From: Serratia nevei
GTDB lineage: Bacteria; Pseudomonadota; Gammaproteobacteria; Enterobacterales; Enterobacteriaceae
Direction: 5' to 3'
NCBI RefSeq assembly: GCF_024160145.1
Contig: NZ_JAMYWQ010000005.1
Coordinates: forward strand, 1-64,000
DNA: 64,000 nucleotides
Part shown: positions 30,473 through 39,643 of the stretch, one piece after another
How the letters are laid out: each line of letters starts with the position of its first letter
Position numbering within the stretch: position 1 is the first letter of the stretch
Notes under the pieces: generated by a model
Database searches by the model: none
Seen by the model: the letters and a program-made list of their open reading frames with translations, nothing else
What the model was told of the DNA's origin: nothing
Made by a program: the position numbers and the translations under genes

Positions 30473-32131
30473 TCAGTCCGCCCGGCCGCGCGCCAGCCAG
30501 ATCACCCGTGAGAACATTTTCTTCAACAGCGGCGGCACCGAATCCGTGCCCCATTCGCCGGCCTGCATCGCGACCTCGATCGCCAGATCCGGCTTCGACG
30601 AGTGGTGGACCGCTTTCAGGATCACCTTGCGCACCGGCATCTGCGCGTTGAGCGGCACCGACGCCATCCGGTGATAAACCGGGCCGAACCCTTCGCGGAA
30701 CATGAAGTGCTCCATGTCCGGCGCCGGCAGCGCGGTCAGCCGGTCGCGTTCATTGTCTTCATGATTGTCCAGCAGGCTGCGCACGGTATTGGCGTACTTT
30801 TTGCCCGCCTCGTCGCCGTCCACCAGCGCATGCCACTCGATGCCCATGCGGCGGGCAAAGCGCAGCAGCGGCTTCAGGCCGCACTGGGCGAATTCGATGA
30901 CCCTCACCCCTTCCGCCTCGAAATGGTAGCCGCATTGGCGCGCCAGCTCGTTCAGCAGCCACACTTCGGTCTCACCTTCTACCAGCAGCCAGCAGCGGGC
31001 GAACAGTGACGACGGCCGGTTGAAACGGATGTGAAACGCGATGCGCCGCCCGTCTTCAGCACTCAGCCCGCGCGGCCCGAGACGGAAGGTCGCGACCCGC
31101 CCCGACTCGCGCACCAGCCGGCAGACGTGCTCCACCGGCACCAGCGACACCAGTTCGCTGGAGTTGGTGGTGGTGATGCGCTGCAGCGGCAGCTGATTGA
31201 GCAGCCCCCAGGCCACCGACAGCATGATCGGATGCAGGCGAGTTTCCGGGTCTTCCACCAGCAGCAGCGGCCGGGCATGCGGATCCAGCTTGACGTCGCC
31301 CTTGGCCTGCAACAGGGTGGAAAACATCCCGAGCAGGATCAGGCGCATACTGCGGCTGTTCGGCTCAGCCACCATGCGGTTGATGCCGTCCAGCGCACGC
31401 CAGGCATCCTGCTCCGGTTCGCCGCCGCGGCGGCGCGGCCGCGCCACCTGCGAACTCTGTTCGGCGAAGTAGTGCTCCAGCAGCTGCTGCATGGCCGCCA
31501 GGCCCTGGCGCAGCTCACCGTTGGTCAGCTTCTGCGGATTGCGCACCAGCTCGCGCGTCAGCTGATCCAGCTGCTGCGCCAGCGCCTGGGTATCGGGTTT
31601 GCGCTCATCACCGAGGCTGCTGGGGCGCAGGCGGCGAATAAAGCGCGCGTCGCGCAGGCGCAACACCGGGTGGATGCGGATAATCGCGTGGGCCAACTGT
31701 TCGATATGGTGCAGCTGAAAGGCGTTGCCGTCGGCGTCGAGAAAACCGCGCCAGGTACACACCGTGCCATCGTCGGCCAGCTCGCCCTCGCAGCGGTAAT
31801 GAATGCGGCTCAGGCCATCTTCGCCCTTGACCCACAGCGGCGTCAGGTGACGATAGCGCGGCAGGTGCGCGTGGCCGACGTCTTTTTCGCAGAAGGTGAA
31901 CACCACCTGCAGGTGGCGCTCTTTGGCTGCCTCTTCACCAGGGGGGAAATGGAAGTCGTGCGCCTCAAACCGATACAGCTTCAGCTCCGGCGCCAGCAGC
32001 AGCGTCAGCGCATCCAGCAGGCTGGATTTACCCCAGGCGTTTTCGCCGAGCAACAGCGTGTTGTCGTCCAGCATCAGGGACAGCCGATTAATACCGCGAA
32101 AACCTACAATTTCGATACGCTCCAAGAACAT
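30473..32131 (-). CDS. ybjD: OLD-family ATPase/TOPRIM nuclease YbjD
   Basis: The 552-residue protein has the class of domains seen in overcoming-lysogenization-defect nucleases. An N-terminal SMC/ABC-like ATPase has Walker A GENAWGKSS (29-37) and a LLVEDPETRLHP Walker B region (about 293). A C-terminal TOPRIM domain has WLLVEGETE at about 383 and LVDGDEAG at about 437. The family couples ATP to DNA cleavage; the role of this housekeeping member in enterics is not known. It stands alone, without a UvrD-like partner (as in Gabija) or other defence genes, so it reads as core genome. Confidence 0.93.
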   Translation of the reverse strand: MFLERIEIVGFRGINRLSLMLDDNTLLLGENAWGKSSLLDALTLLLAPELKLYRFEAHDFHFPPGEEAAKERHLQVVFTFCEKDVGHAHLPRYRHLTPLWVKGEDGLSRIHYRCEGELADDGTVCTWRGFLDADGNAFQLHHIEQLAHAIIRIHPVLRLRDARFIRRLRPSSLGDERKPDTQALAQQLDQLTRELVRNPQKLTNGELRQGLAAMQQLLEHYFAEQSSQVARPRRRGGEPEQDAWRALDGINRMVAEPNSRSMRLILLGMFSTLLQAKGDVKLDPHARPLLLVEDPETRLHPIMLSVAWGLLNQLPLQRITTTNSSELVSLVPVEHVCRLVRESGRVATFRLGPRGLSAEDGRRIAFHIRFNRPSSLFARCWLLVEGETEVWLLNELARQCGYHFEAEGVRVIEFAQCGLKPLLRFARRMGIEWHALVDGDEAGKKYANTVRSLLDNHEDNERDRLTALPAPDMEHFMFREGFGPVYHRMASVPLNAQMPVRKVILKAVHHSSKPDLAIEVAMQAGEWGTDSVPPLLKKMFSRVIWLARGRAD

Positions 32132-32318
32132 CCGCCGCCTCCCGTGCGCGCCGTCGCCTCTTCAATGAGGTGACCTTCACAGAGCATGGTCAAAAAACCC
32201 CTTGCAGGTCAAGCGGCCAACGTTAAATCTGCCGCTTTACTCCGGCCGGGCTTTTGGTTAGCGTGTGCTCCTTGCCGCCGTTCGGCGCGCTTCAAAACTC
32301 AAGGACACAAGCTGCACC

Positions 32319-33215
32319 ATGTACTCAGGACTGTTGATTATTCTGTTACCGCTGATTGTCGGTTACCTCATTCCCTTACGCCATCGCCCGCTGCTGGTGC
32401 TGATCAACCGGCTGCTGAGCTGGATGGTGTACGTGATCCTGTTTTTCATGGGCATCAGCCTGGCGTTTATGGAAAATCTCAGCAGCAACCTGGTGCTGAT
32501 CTTCCAGTACAGCGCGGTGTTCTTCTTCTGCATTCTCTGCGCCAACCTGCTGTTGCTGGCGCTGCTGGAGCGGCGCATGCCGTGGCGCAGCAGCCATAAA
32601 CAGGAAAAGCTGCCTTCGCGCGTGCACATGGCGCTGGAGTCGCTCAAGCTGTGCGGCGTGGTGCTCGGCGGCTTCCTGCTCGGCCTGACGCAGTGGCAAT
32701 GGCTGCAGTTCGCCCATAAAGGCAGCGAATATGCGCTGATCTTCCTGCTGTTGCTGGTCGGTATTCAGCTGCGCAACAGCGGCATGACGCTGCGCCAGAT
32801 CGTGCTCAACCGCCGCGGCACGCTGGTGGCGTTGGTGGTGACCGTCGCGTCGCTGGCCGGAGGCGCGCTGGCGGCGCAGCTGCTGGGGCTGCCGGTCAAG
32901 GCCGGGCTGGCGATGGCCTCCGGCTTCGGCTGGTATTCGCTGTCGGGCATTCTGATCACCGACGCCTACGGCCCGGTGATGGGCAGCGCCGCGTTCTTCA
33001 ACGATCTGGCGCGCGAGCTGGTGGCGATCATGCTGATCCCGACGCTGGTGCGCCGCAGCCGCTCCACCGCCCTCGGCCTGTGCGGCGCCACCTCGATGGA
33101 CTTCACCCTGCCGGTGCTGCAGCGCAGCGGCGGGCTGGACATGGTGCCCCCCGCCATCGTGCACGGCTTCCTGCTGAGCCTGCTGGCGCCGGTGCTGATC
33201 GCCCTGTTCTCCTGA
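32319..33215 (+). CDS. lysO: L-lysine exporter LysO
   Basis: The 298-residue inner-membrane protein has about eight hydrophobic segments and matches E. coli LysO (YbjE), which exports lysine and confers resistance to the analogue thialysine. I take the ATG at 32319 (MYSGLLIILLPLIVGY), as in E. coli MFSGLLIILVPLIVGY; an upstream in-frame start would add 18 unrelated residues. The conserved block LCGATSMDFTLPVLQRSGGLDMVP lies near the C-terminus. In E. coli it is activated by ArgP. aqpZ, which follows it in E. coli, is absent here. Confidence 0.95.
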   Translation: MYSGLLIILLPLIVGYLIPLRHRPLLVLINRLLSWMVYVILFFMGISLAFMENLSSNLVLIFQYSAVFFFCILCANLLLLALLERRMPWRSSHKQEKLPSRVHMALESLKLCGVVLGGFLLGLTQWQWLQFAHKGSEYALIFLLLLVGIQLRNSGMTLRQIVLNRRGTLVALVVTVASLAGGALAAQLLGLPVKAGLAMASGFGWYSLSGILITDAYGPVMGSAAFFNDLARELVAIMLIPTLVRRSRSTALGLCGATSMDFTLPVLQRSGGLDMVPPAIVHGFLLSLLAPVLIALFS

Positions 33216-33276
33216 TCCTTTCCCCTGGGGGCCGCCCGGCCCCCAAAGCGTAATAATTCCCATCCGCACGGCAAAA

Positions 33277-33290
33277 TTGCGCTAAATCAA
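33277..33290. promoter_or_regulatory. candidate FNR site upstream of hcp
   Basis: TTGCGCTAAATCAA matches the FNR consensus TTGAT-N4-ATCAA fully in the right half and partly in the left. E. coli hcp is strongly FNR-activated, so the position, about 110 bases before the ATG, is reasonable. Confidence 0.45.
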
Positions 33291-33354
33291 ACTTGCCCGC
33301 AGTAGTCGCACAAAAGCCTTTTGCAACCCCGATCGCCGATCTATGCTTTTAAAC

Positions 33355-33374
33355 AAGCATTACAAATGCAACTT
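33355..33374. promoter_or_regulatory. candidate NsrR operator upstream of hcp
   Basis: AAGCATTACAAATGCAACTT contains the inverted GCATT/AATGC halves of the enteric NsrR motif (AAGATGCATTT type). In E. coli and relatives NsrR represses hcp-hcr, with relief by nitric oxide. Confidence 0.55.
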
Positions 33375-33395
33375 TAAAAATACAAGGAAGCGACT

Positions 33396-35045
33396 ATGTT
33401 CTGTGTGCAATGTGAACAAACCATCCGTACCCCGGCAGGCAACGGCTGCGCGTATGCCCAGGGCATGTGCGGCAAAACGGCGGAAACCTCCGATCTGCAG
33501 GATCTGCTGGTGGCGGCGCTGCAGGGGCTCTCCGCCTGGGCGCTGCAGGCGCGTTCGCTGGGCATCGTCGACCACGAGATCGACAGCTTCGCCCCGCGCG
33601 CCTTCTTCTCCACCCTGACCAACGTTAACTTCGACTCTCAGCGCATCATCGGCTACGCGCGCGAAACCCTGCTGCTGCGCGATTCGCTGGCCGCCCGTTG
33701 CCGGCTGCTGGACGCCGGCGTACGCGTCGATCACCCGATGGCGGCGCTGCAGCTGGCCGGTGACGATATGCCTGCGCTGCTGCAACAGGCAGCGCAGTTT
33801 GCCCTCGACAGCGACAAGGCCGAGGTAGGCGACGACGTCCACGGGTTGCGCATGCTGTGCCTGTACGGCCTGAAAGGCGCGGCAGCCTATATGGAACACG
33901 CGCACGTGCTCGGCCAGTTCGACGAGCAACTCTATGCCGACTACCACGCCTTTATGGCCTGGCTCGGCACCCGGCCGCGCGACGTCGACACCCTGCTGAA
34001 CAACGCCATGGGCATCGGCAAGATGAACTTCAACGTGATGGCGATCCTCGATCGCGGCGAAACCCAGGCCTACGGCGATCCGCAGCCCAACGCGGTCAAC
34101 GTGCGCCCGGTGGCCGGGAAAGCCATTCTGATCTCCGGCCACGATCTGAAAGATCTGCGCATGCTGCTCGAGCAAACCGCAGGGCAAAACGTCAACGTCT
34201 ACACCCACGGTGAAATGCTGCCGGCGCACGGCTATCCGGAGCTGAAAAAATTCAAGCATCTGGTGGGTAACTACGGCAGCGGCTGGCAGAACCAACAGAC
34301 GGAATTCGCCAAATTCCCTGGCCCGATCGTGATGACCTCCAACTGCATCATCGATCCGAATGTCGGCAGCTACGGCGATCGCATCTGGACACGCAGCATC
34401 GTCGGCTGGCCGGGCGTCAACCATCTGGAAGGCGACGACTTCGGCGCCGTGATCCGCCAGGCGCAGGGCATGAACGGCTTCCCTTATACCGAGATCGAGC
34501 ACCTGATCACCGTCGGCTTCGGCCGCCAGACGCTGCTGAACGCCGCCGACACGCTGATCGATCTGGTGTCGCAGAAAAAACTGCGCCACGTCTTCCTGGT
34601 CGGCGGCTGCGACGGTAGCCGCGACGAGCGCAGCTACTTCACCGACTTCGCCCGCAGCGTGCCGCAAGACTGCCTGATCATGACGCTGGCCTGCGGCAAG
34701 TACCGTTTCAACAAGCTGGACTTCGGCACGCTGGAAGGGCTGCCGCGCCTGCTGGACGTCGGCCAGTGCAACGATGCCTACTCCGCCATCATGCTGGCGG
34801 TCAAGCTGGCCGACACGCTCGGCTGCAGCGTCAACGAGCTGCCGCTCAGCCTGGTGCTGTCCTGGTTTGAACAGAAGGCGATCGTCATTCTGTTGACGCT
34901 GCTGTCGCTGGGGGTGAAAAACATCGTCACCGGCCCGACCGCGCCGGGCTTCCTGACCGACAACCTGATGGCGATCCTCAACGAGAAATTCGGCCTGCGT
35001 CCGATCACCACCGTCGAGCAGGATATAGAAGCGCTGCTCGCCTGA
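33396..35045 (+). CDS. hcp: hybrid-cluster protein (NO reductase / hydroxylamine reductase)
   Basis: The 549-residue protein carries a hybrid Fe-S-O cluster. The N-terminal set C3-x2-C6-x11-C18-x6-C25 is the enteric type that binds a [2Fe-2S] cluster. Hcp reduces nitric oxide to N2O at low level in the cytoplasm, reduces hydroxylamine in vitro, and acts as a protein S-nitrosylase. The C-terminal half has the cluster-binding cysteine blocks [24 protein letters not shown] and VGQCNDAYS. It is first in an operon with its reductase hcr; candidate FNR and NsrR sites lie upstream. Confidence 0.97.
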   Translation: MFCVQCEQTIRTPAGNGCAYAQGMCGKTAETSDLQDLLVAALQGLSAWALQARSLGIVDHEIDSFAPRAFFSTLTNVNFDSQRIIGYARETLLLRDSLAARCRLLDAGVRVDHPMAALQLAGDDMPALLQQAAQFALDSDKAEVGDDVHGLRMLCLYGLKGAAAYMEHAHVLGQFDEQLYADYHAFMAWLGTRPRDVDTLLNNAMGIGKMNFNVMAILDRGETQAYGDPQPNAVNVRPVAGKAILISGHDLKDLRMLLEQTAGQNVNVYTHGEMLPAHGYPELKKFKHLVGNYGSGWQNQQTEFAKFPGPIVMTSNCIIDPNVGSYGDRIWTRSIVGWPGVNHLEGDDFGAVIRQAQGMNGFPYTEIEHLITVGFGRQTLLNAADTLIDLVSQKKLRHVFLVGGCDGSRDERSYFTDFARSVPQDCLIMTLACGKYRFNKLDFGTLEGLPRLLDVGQCNDAYSAIMLAVKLADTLGCSVNELPLSLVLSWFEQKAIVILLTLLSLGVKNIVTGPTAPGFLTDNLMAILNEKFGLRPITTVEQDIEALLA

Positions 35046-35059
35046 TGCCGTTACGTTAT

Positions 35060-35090
35060 GGGGCCGCCTGCGCCGGCCCCTTTGCTTTTT
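35060..35090 (+). terminator. hairpin with T tract between hcp and hcr
   Basis: GGGGCCG-CCTGCGC-CGGCCCC followed by TTTGCTTTTT lies in the 56-base gap between the two genes. It looks like an intrinsic terminator inside the operon and could lower hcr relative to hcp. Confidence 0.65.
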
Positions 35091-35101
35091 GAGGTGCCCC
35101 G

Positions 35102-36103
35102 ATGACTCAACCCACCCCGCTTTGCCCGAACCGCATGCAGGTGCATTCCATCCGGCGTGAAACCGCCGACGTCTGGACGCTGAACCTGATCTGCGACGTT
35201 TTCTACCCCTATCAGGCGGGCCAGTTTGCGCTGGTCAGCATCCGCAACAGCGAGGAGACGCTGCGCGCCTATACGCTCTCCTCCTCGCCCGGCCAGAGCC
35301 GCTTTCTCAGCATCAGCGTGCGCTGCCTGCCGGACGGCGTCGGATCGCGTTGGCTGACGCAAGAGGTCAAGCCCGGCAACACGCTGTGGCTGTCCGACGC
35401 GCAGGGCGAGTTCAGCTGCGAGCGCCACCCGGCCGATCGTTATCTGATGCTGGCCGCCGGCTGCGGCGTGACGCCGATCGTCTCGATGTGCCGCTGGCTG
35501 ACCGCCAACCGTCCGGCCTGCGATATCGCCGTGATCTTTAACGTGCGCACCCCCGCCGACACGATTTTCGCCGATCAATGGCGCGCGCTGTGCGCCGCCC
35601 ATCCGCAGCTGCACCTGACGCTGATGGCCGAGCGGGATCTGCAACCCGGCTATCTCAGCGGCCGCATCGATGAACAGACGCTGCGGCAGGCGGCGCCGGA
35701 TATCGCCGAACGCACGGTGATGACCTGCGGCCCTGCGCCCTACATGGAACAGGTGGAGCAGCTGTGCCGCCGGCTCGGCGTGCCGGCCGAGCGTTTCCAT
35801 AAAGAGCAGTTCCACACGCCGGTGGCGCAGGCCGATGCCACCGAAGGGCTGACGCTGCGCGCCGCCCGCCCGCTGCGCGAATTCCGCGTGCCGGTCGGCA
35901 GCACGCTGCTGGCGGCGATGGAGGCCAATGCCCTGCCGGTCAACGCCGCCTGCCGCGCCGGGGTGTGCGGCTCGTGCAAAACCCGCATCCTCGAGGGCAA
36001 CTACACCACCACCAGCACCATGACGCTGAGCGCGGAAGAGGTCGCGCAAGGCTACGTACTGGCCTGCAGTTGCCGGCTGCAGGGCGACGTCACATTGGCG
36101 TGA
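35102..36103 (+). CDS. hcr: NADH oxidoreductase Hcr
   Basis: The 333-residue electron-transfer partner of Hcp has an FAD domain ([10 protein letters not shown], about 56-65) and an NAD domain ([14 protein letters not shown], about 117-130). A C-terminal plant-type [2Fe-2S] ferredoxin domain has C284-x4-C289-x2-C292 and a fourth cysteine at 322 or 324. It is a single polypeptide that reduces Hcp with NADH. It lies 56 bases after hcp, behind an intercistronic hairpin. Confidence 0.96.
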   Translation: MTQPTPLCPNRMQVHSIRRETADVWTLNLICDVFYPYQAGQFALVSIRNSEETLRAYTLSSSPGQSRFLSISVRCLPDGVGSRWLTQEVKPGNTLWLSDAQGEFSCERHPADRYLMLAAGCGVTPIVSMCRWLTANRPACDIAVIFNVRTPADTIFADQWRALCAAHPQLHLTLMAERDLQPGYLSGRIDEQTLRQAAPDIAERTVMTCGPAPYMEQVEQLCRRLGVPAERFHKEQFHTPVAQADATEGLTLRAARPLREFRVPVGSTLLAAMEANALPVNAACRAGVCGSCKTRILEGNYTTTSTMTLSAEEVAQGYVLACSCRLQGDVTLA

Positions 36104-36111
36104 TCCCCAGG

Positions 36112-36130
36112 CCCCATCGCCGCGATGGGG
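36112..36130 (+). terminator. hairpin after hcr
   Basis: CCCCATCG-CCG-CGATGGGG lies 8 bases after the hcr stop and is followed by a weak CATTTAT tail. It probably ends the hcp-hcr transcript. Confidence 0.5.
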
Positions 36131-36302
36131 CATTTATCGGCAAGTTCCCCCATCCCCGCCCGGTTACACTTTCCTCCGTCCTACGCTCTTTACCCTTCCT
36201 GACCGCATCTCGTCCACAGCCGGTAAGCTATGCTTGCAGTTGTTCTGCTGCCACTCACCGGATCGAGTACACATCGTTTTTCAAACCATGTTTGGGGGAA
36301 CC

Positions 36303-38024
36303 ATGAAGCAAACCGTAGCCACACTGATCGCCAAAACGCTGGATCAAGCCGGCGTAAAACGCATTTGGGGCGTGACCGGCGATTCGCTTAACGGCCTGAG
36401 CGACAGCCTGCACCGCATGGGCACCATCGAATGGCTGGGCACCCGCCATGAAGAGGTGGCCGCCTTCGCCGCCGGCGCCGAAGCTCAGCTCACCGGCCAG
36501 CTGGCGGTGTGCGCCGGTTCCTGCGGCCCCGGCAACCTGCACCTGATCAACGGGCTGTTCGACTGCCACCGCAACCATGTGCCGGTGCTGGCGATCGCCG
36601 CACACATTCCTTCCAGCGAAATCGGCAGCGGCTACTTCCAGGAAACGCATCCGCAGGAGCTGTTCCGCGAATGCAGCCACTATTGCGAGCTGGTTTCCAA
36701 CCCGGAGCAGCTGCCGCGCGTGCTGGAGATCGCCATGCGCAAGGCGATCCTCAACCGCGGCGTCTCGGTGGTGGTCTTGCCGGGCGACGTGGCGCTGCGC
36801 ATGGCGCCGGAAGACGCGACCCTGACCTGGCATACCCCGGCGCTGCCGCTGGTGCAGCCGCCGATGAGCGAGCTGAACAAGCTGGCGGAGACGCTGAATC
36901 AGGCGAAGAACATCACCCTGATGTGCGGCAGCGGCTGCGCCGGCGCGCACGATGAGGTGGTCAAGCTGGCCGAACTGCTGCAGGCGCCGGTGGTGCACGC
37001 GCTGCGCGGCAAAGAGCATATCGAATGGGATAACCCGTACAGCGTCGGCATGACCGGGCTGATCGGCTTCGCCTCCGGCTACCACGCGATGATGAACGCC
37101 GACACGCTGGTGCTGCTCGGCACCCAGTTCCCCTACCGCGCGTTCTACCCCACCAACGCCAACATCATTCAGATCGACATCAACCCCGGCAGCATCGGCG
37201 CGCACTGCCCGGTCAACATGGCGCTGGTGGGCGATATCCACACCACCCTCACCGCCCTGCTGCCGCAGCTGGAGCCCAAGCGCGACCGGGCGTTCCTCGA
37301 CAAGGCGCTGGAGCATTACCGCAACGCGCGCAAGGATCTCGACGGGCTGGCGACCGCCAACGACGACCAGCCGATCCACCCGCAGTATCTGGCGCAGCAG
37401 CTCAGCCAGTACGCCAGCGACGACGCCATCTTCACCTGCGACGTCGGCACGCCGACGGTGTGGGCCGCCCGCTACGTGAAAATGAACGGCAAGCGTCGCC
37501 TGCTTGGTTCGTTCAACCACGGCTCGATGGCCAACGCCATGCCGCAGGCGATCGGCGCCCAGGCCACCGCGCCGGATAAACAGGTGATCGCCATGTGCGG
37601 CGACGGCGGTTTCACCATGCTGATGGGGGATTTCCTGTCGTTGGCGCAGCTCAAGCTGCCGGTGAAGATCGTGGTGTTCAACAACAGCGTGTTGGGGTTC
37701 GTGGCGATGGAGATGAAGGCCGGCGGCTACCTGACCGACGGCACCGACCTGCATAACCCGGACTTCGCGGCGATCGCCAACGCCGCCGGCATCAAGGGCA
37801 TCCGCGTGGAAAAAGCCTCGGATCTGGACGACGCGCTGCAGGAGATGTTGGCGCACCCCGGCCCGGCGCTGCTGGACGTGGTCACCGCCAAGCAAGAGCT
37901 GGCGATGCCGCCGCAGATCAAGTTCGAACAGGCGAAAGGCTTCAGCCTGTACATGCTGCGCGCCATCATCAACGGCCGCGGCGACGAAGTGGTCGAGCTG
38001 GCGAAAACCAACTGGCTTCGCTAA
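36303..38024 (+). CDS. poxB: pyruvate dehydrogenase (ubiquinone)
   Basis: This thiamine-diphosphate flavoenzyme oxidatively decarboxylates pyruvate to acetate and CO2 and passes electrons to ubiquinone at the inner membrane. It is mostly made in stationary phase under RpoS in E. coli. From the ATG at 36303 it has 573 residues (E. coli 572). The catalytic glutamate is E50 (TRHEEVAAF). The ThDP/Mg motif runs from GDGGF (about 432) to NNSVLGF (about 460). The C-terminal membrane-binding, autoinhibitory peptide is present ([14 protein letters not shown]). The longer open frame upstream has no family match. Confidence 0.97.
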   Translation: MKQTVATLIAKTLDQAGVKRIWGVTGDSLNGLSDSLHRMGTIEWLGTRHEEVAAFAAGAEAQLTGQLAVCAGSCGPGNLHLINGLFDCHRNHVPVLAIAAHIPSSEIGSGYFQETHPQELFRECSHYCELVSNPEQLPRVLEIAMRKAILNRGVSVVVLPGDVALRMAPEDATLTWHTPALPLVQPPMSELNKLAETLNQAKNITLMCGSGCAGAHDEVVKLAELLQAPVVHALRGKEHIEWDNPYSVGMTGLIGFASGYHAMMNADTLVLLGTQFPYRAFYPTNANIIQIDINPGSIGAHCPVNMALVGDIHTTLTALLPQLEPKRDRAFLDKALEHYRNARKDLDGLATANDDQPIHPQYLAQQLSQYASDDAIFTCDVGTPTVWAARYVKMNGKRRLLGSFNHGSMANAMPQAIGAQATAPDKQVIAMCGDGGFTMLMGDFLSLAQLKLPVKIVVFNNSVLGFVAMEMKAGGYLTDGTDLHNPDFAAIANAAGIKGIRVEKASDLDDALQEMLAHPGPALLDVVTAKQELAMPPQIKFEQAKGFSLYMLRAIINGRGDEVVELAKTNWLR

Positions 38025-38044
38025 GCAAGCTGCCCCCGGTAAAA

Positions 38045-38073
38045 TAAGGGTATATGATGCCATGTACCCTTTT
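38045..38073 (+). terminator. possible poxB terminator
   Basis: AAGGGTA-N10-TGTACCCTTTT forms a 7-bp stem with a short T tail 20 bases after the poxB stop. Within it, TATGAT could serve as a -10 element for ltaE, so the call is uncertain. Confidence 0.4.
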
Positions 38074-38099
38074 CCTCTCCCTTACATTCCAGGAACCCT

Positions 38100-39116
38100 A
38101 TGCTTATCGATCTACGCAGCGACACCGTCACCCGCCCCAGCGCCGCCATGCGCCAGGCGATGGCTCAGGCAGAGGTCGGCGACGACGTCTACGGCGATGA
38201 CCCGACGGTCAACGCGCTGGAGGCCGAGGCGGTGCGCCTGTCGGGCAAAGAAGCGGCGCTGTTTTTGCCCAGCGGCACCCAGGCCAACCTGGTGGCGCTG
38301 CTGAGCCACTGCCAGCGCGGCGACGAGTATCTGGTCGGCCAACAGGCGCACAACTATAAATACGAGGCCGGCGGCGCGGCGGTGCTGGGCAGCATCCAGC
38401 CGCAGCCGATCGAGGCCGACGCGGACGGCACGCTGCCGCTGGACAAGCTCGCCGCCGCCATCAAACCCGACGATATCCACTTCGCCCGCACCCGGCTGCT
38501 AAGCCTGGAAAACACCATCAGCGGCCGAGTTCTGCCGCAGGCCTACCTGCAGCAGGCATGGCAGTTTACCCGCGAGCGGCAGCTGGCGCTGCATATCGAC
38601 GGCGCGCGCATCTTCAACGCCGCCGTGGCGCTGAACCTGCCGTTGAAAGCGATCGTGCAATACTGCGACACCTTCACCCTTTGCCTGTCGAAAGGATTGG
38701 GCGCGCCGGTCGGATCGCTGCTGTGCGGCAGCGAGGCCTTCATTGGGCGCGCGCGGCGCTGGCGCAAGATGACCGGCGGCGGGCTGCGTCAGGCCGGCAT
38801 CCTGGCGGCGGCCGGTCTTTACGCTTTGGAGCATAACGTCGCGCGGCTGCGCGAAGACCATGACAACGCGCTCTGGCTGGAGCAACAGCTGCGGCAGATC
38901 GGCGTGGAGATCGCCGAACCCGGTGCACAAACCAACGTGCTGTACCTGCGCCAATCACCGGCGCTGGCGGCCAAATTCGGCCCGTGGATGCACGAACGCG
39001 GCGTGCTGATCAGCAGCGGCCCGCTGACGCGCATTCTGACCCACCTCGACGTCAGCCGTCAGGATCTGCAGCGGGTGGTCGAGCTGTGGCGGGAGTTCCT
39101 CCAGCAGCACGCCTGA
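38100..39116 (+). CDS. ltaE: low-specificity L-threonine aldolase
   Basis: The 338-residue PLP enzyme cleaves L-threonine and L-allo-threonine to glycine and acetaldehyde. The PLP lysine is K198 in LCLSKGLGAPVGS. Other family blocks are LRSDTVTRPS (N-terminus), GDDVYGDDPTVN and HIDGARIFNA, whose Asp binds the PLP nitrogen. It follows poxB by 75 bases on the same strand, as in E. coli, and may be partly co-transcribed with it. Confidence 0.96.
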   Translation: MLIDLRSDTVTRPSAAMRQAMAQAEVGDDVYGDDPTVNALEAEAVRLSGKEAALFLPSGTQANLVALLSHCQRGDEYLVGQQAHNYKYEAGGAAVLGSIQPQPIEADADGTLPLDKLAAAIKPDDIHFARTRLLSLENTISGRVLPQAYLQQAWQFTRERQLALHIDGARIFNAAVALNLPLKAIVQYCDTFTLCLSKGLGAPVGSLLCGSEAFIGRARRWRKMTGGGLRQAGILAAAGLYALEHNVARLREDHDNALWLEQQLRQIGVEIAEPGAQTNVLYLRQSPALAAKFGPWMHERGVLISSGPLTRILTHLDVSRQDLQRVVELWREFLQQHA

Positions 39117-39121
39117 TCGTC

Positions 39122-39142
39122 TGGGGCGCAGGCCGCGCCCCA
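39122..39142. terminator. hairpin between ltaE and the DUF1294 gene
   Basis: TGGGGCGC-AGGCC-GCGCCCCA lies between two convergent genes and lacks a clear T tract. It is probably a weak or Rho-assisted end for both. Confidence 0.45.
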
Positions 39143-39145
39143 TCA

Positions 39146-39493
39146 TCAGAAGATCCAGCGGCCATAGGCCCAGTACCACAGCCCCAGCACCACCGCCAGG
39201 TTGAGCGCCACGCTGAGGATAAACCAGGTTTTAAACGGCTGTTTCTGGGTCTTGTGGCGAAACAGCTGCTGCGCCGCCAGTGCGCCCAACCACCCGCCCA
39301 GCGCGCCGAACAGCAACAGCGTCGCCTCCGGCACCCGCCGCCAGGCCTTGCGTGCCGCCAGCTTATCGCCGCCGTAGATCAGAAACGTCAGCAGATTGGC
39401 CAACAGCAGCCACATCCACACCGGATGCAGCGAGAACAGGCTGGCGATCAACGCCAGGCCCAGCAGGGCGTAACAAATCACATTAAGCTTCAT
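39146..39493 (-). CDS. DUF1294 membrane protein
   Basis: The protein has 115 residues from the ATG at 39493 (MKLNVICYALLG). Three to four hydrophobic segments surround the family signature GGDKLAARKAWRRVPEATLL and FRHKTQKQPF. DUF1294 proteins are small inner-membrane proteins of unknown function, sometimes fused to cold-shock domains; this one is unfused. A longer open frame to 39583 exists but would overlap the ybjT promoter region and has no family match. It sits between ltaE and ybjT, where E. coli K-12 has no gene, so it is an accessory insertion relative to E. coli. Confidence 0.85.
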   Translation of the reverse strand: MKLNVICYALLGLALIASLFSLHPVWMWLLLANLLTFLIYGGDKLAARKAWRRVPEATLLLFGALGGWLGALAAQQLFRHKTQKQPFKTWFILSVALNLAVVLGLWYWAYGRWIF

Positions 39494-39643
39494 GACATCC
39501 GGTTTTTCGTGCGATAAGGGCCGCGTAGTGTGAACCTGCGCCACGGCGGATGCAACCGGCTTATACCCATACAAAAAGTGCATTTAACCCCTGGATTTGG
39601 CATCCTGTCGTTCTGCCAATCCTCTACCGCACAAGGCGGCCCG

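Noticed and set aside
32227-32318. Lysine riboswitch before lysO
   Set aside because: The leader is too short and I see no L-box-like core. Known control of lysO in E. coli is through ArgP.
36255-38063. 602-codon open frame antisense to poxB
   Set aside because: The plus strand encodes a full-length PoxB. The antisense frame is open only because of high third-position GC and gives a His/Arg/Gln/Ala-rich sequence of no family.
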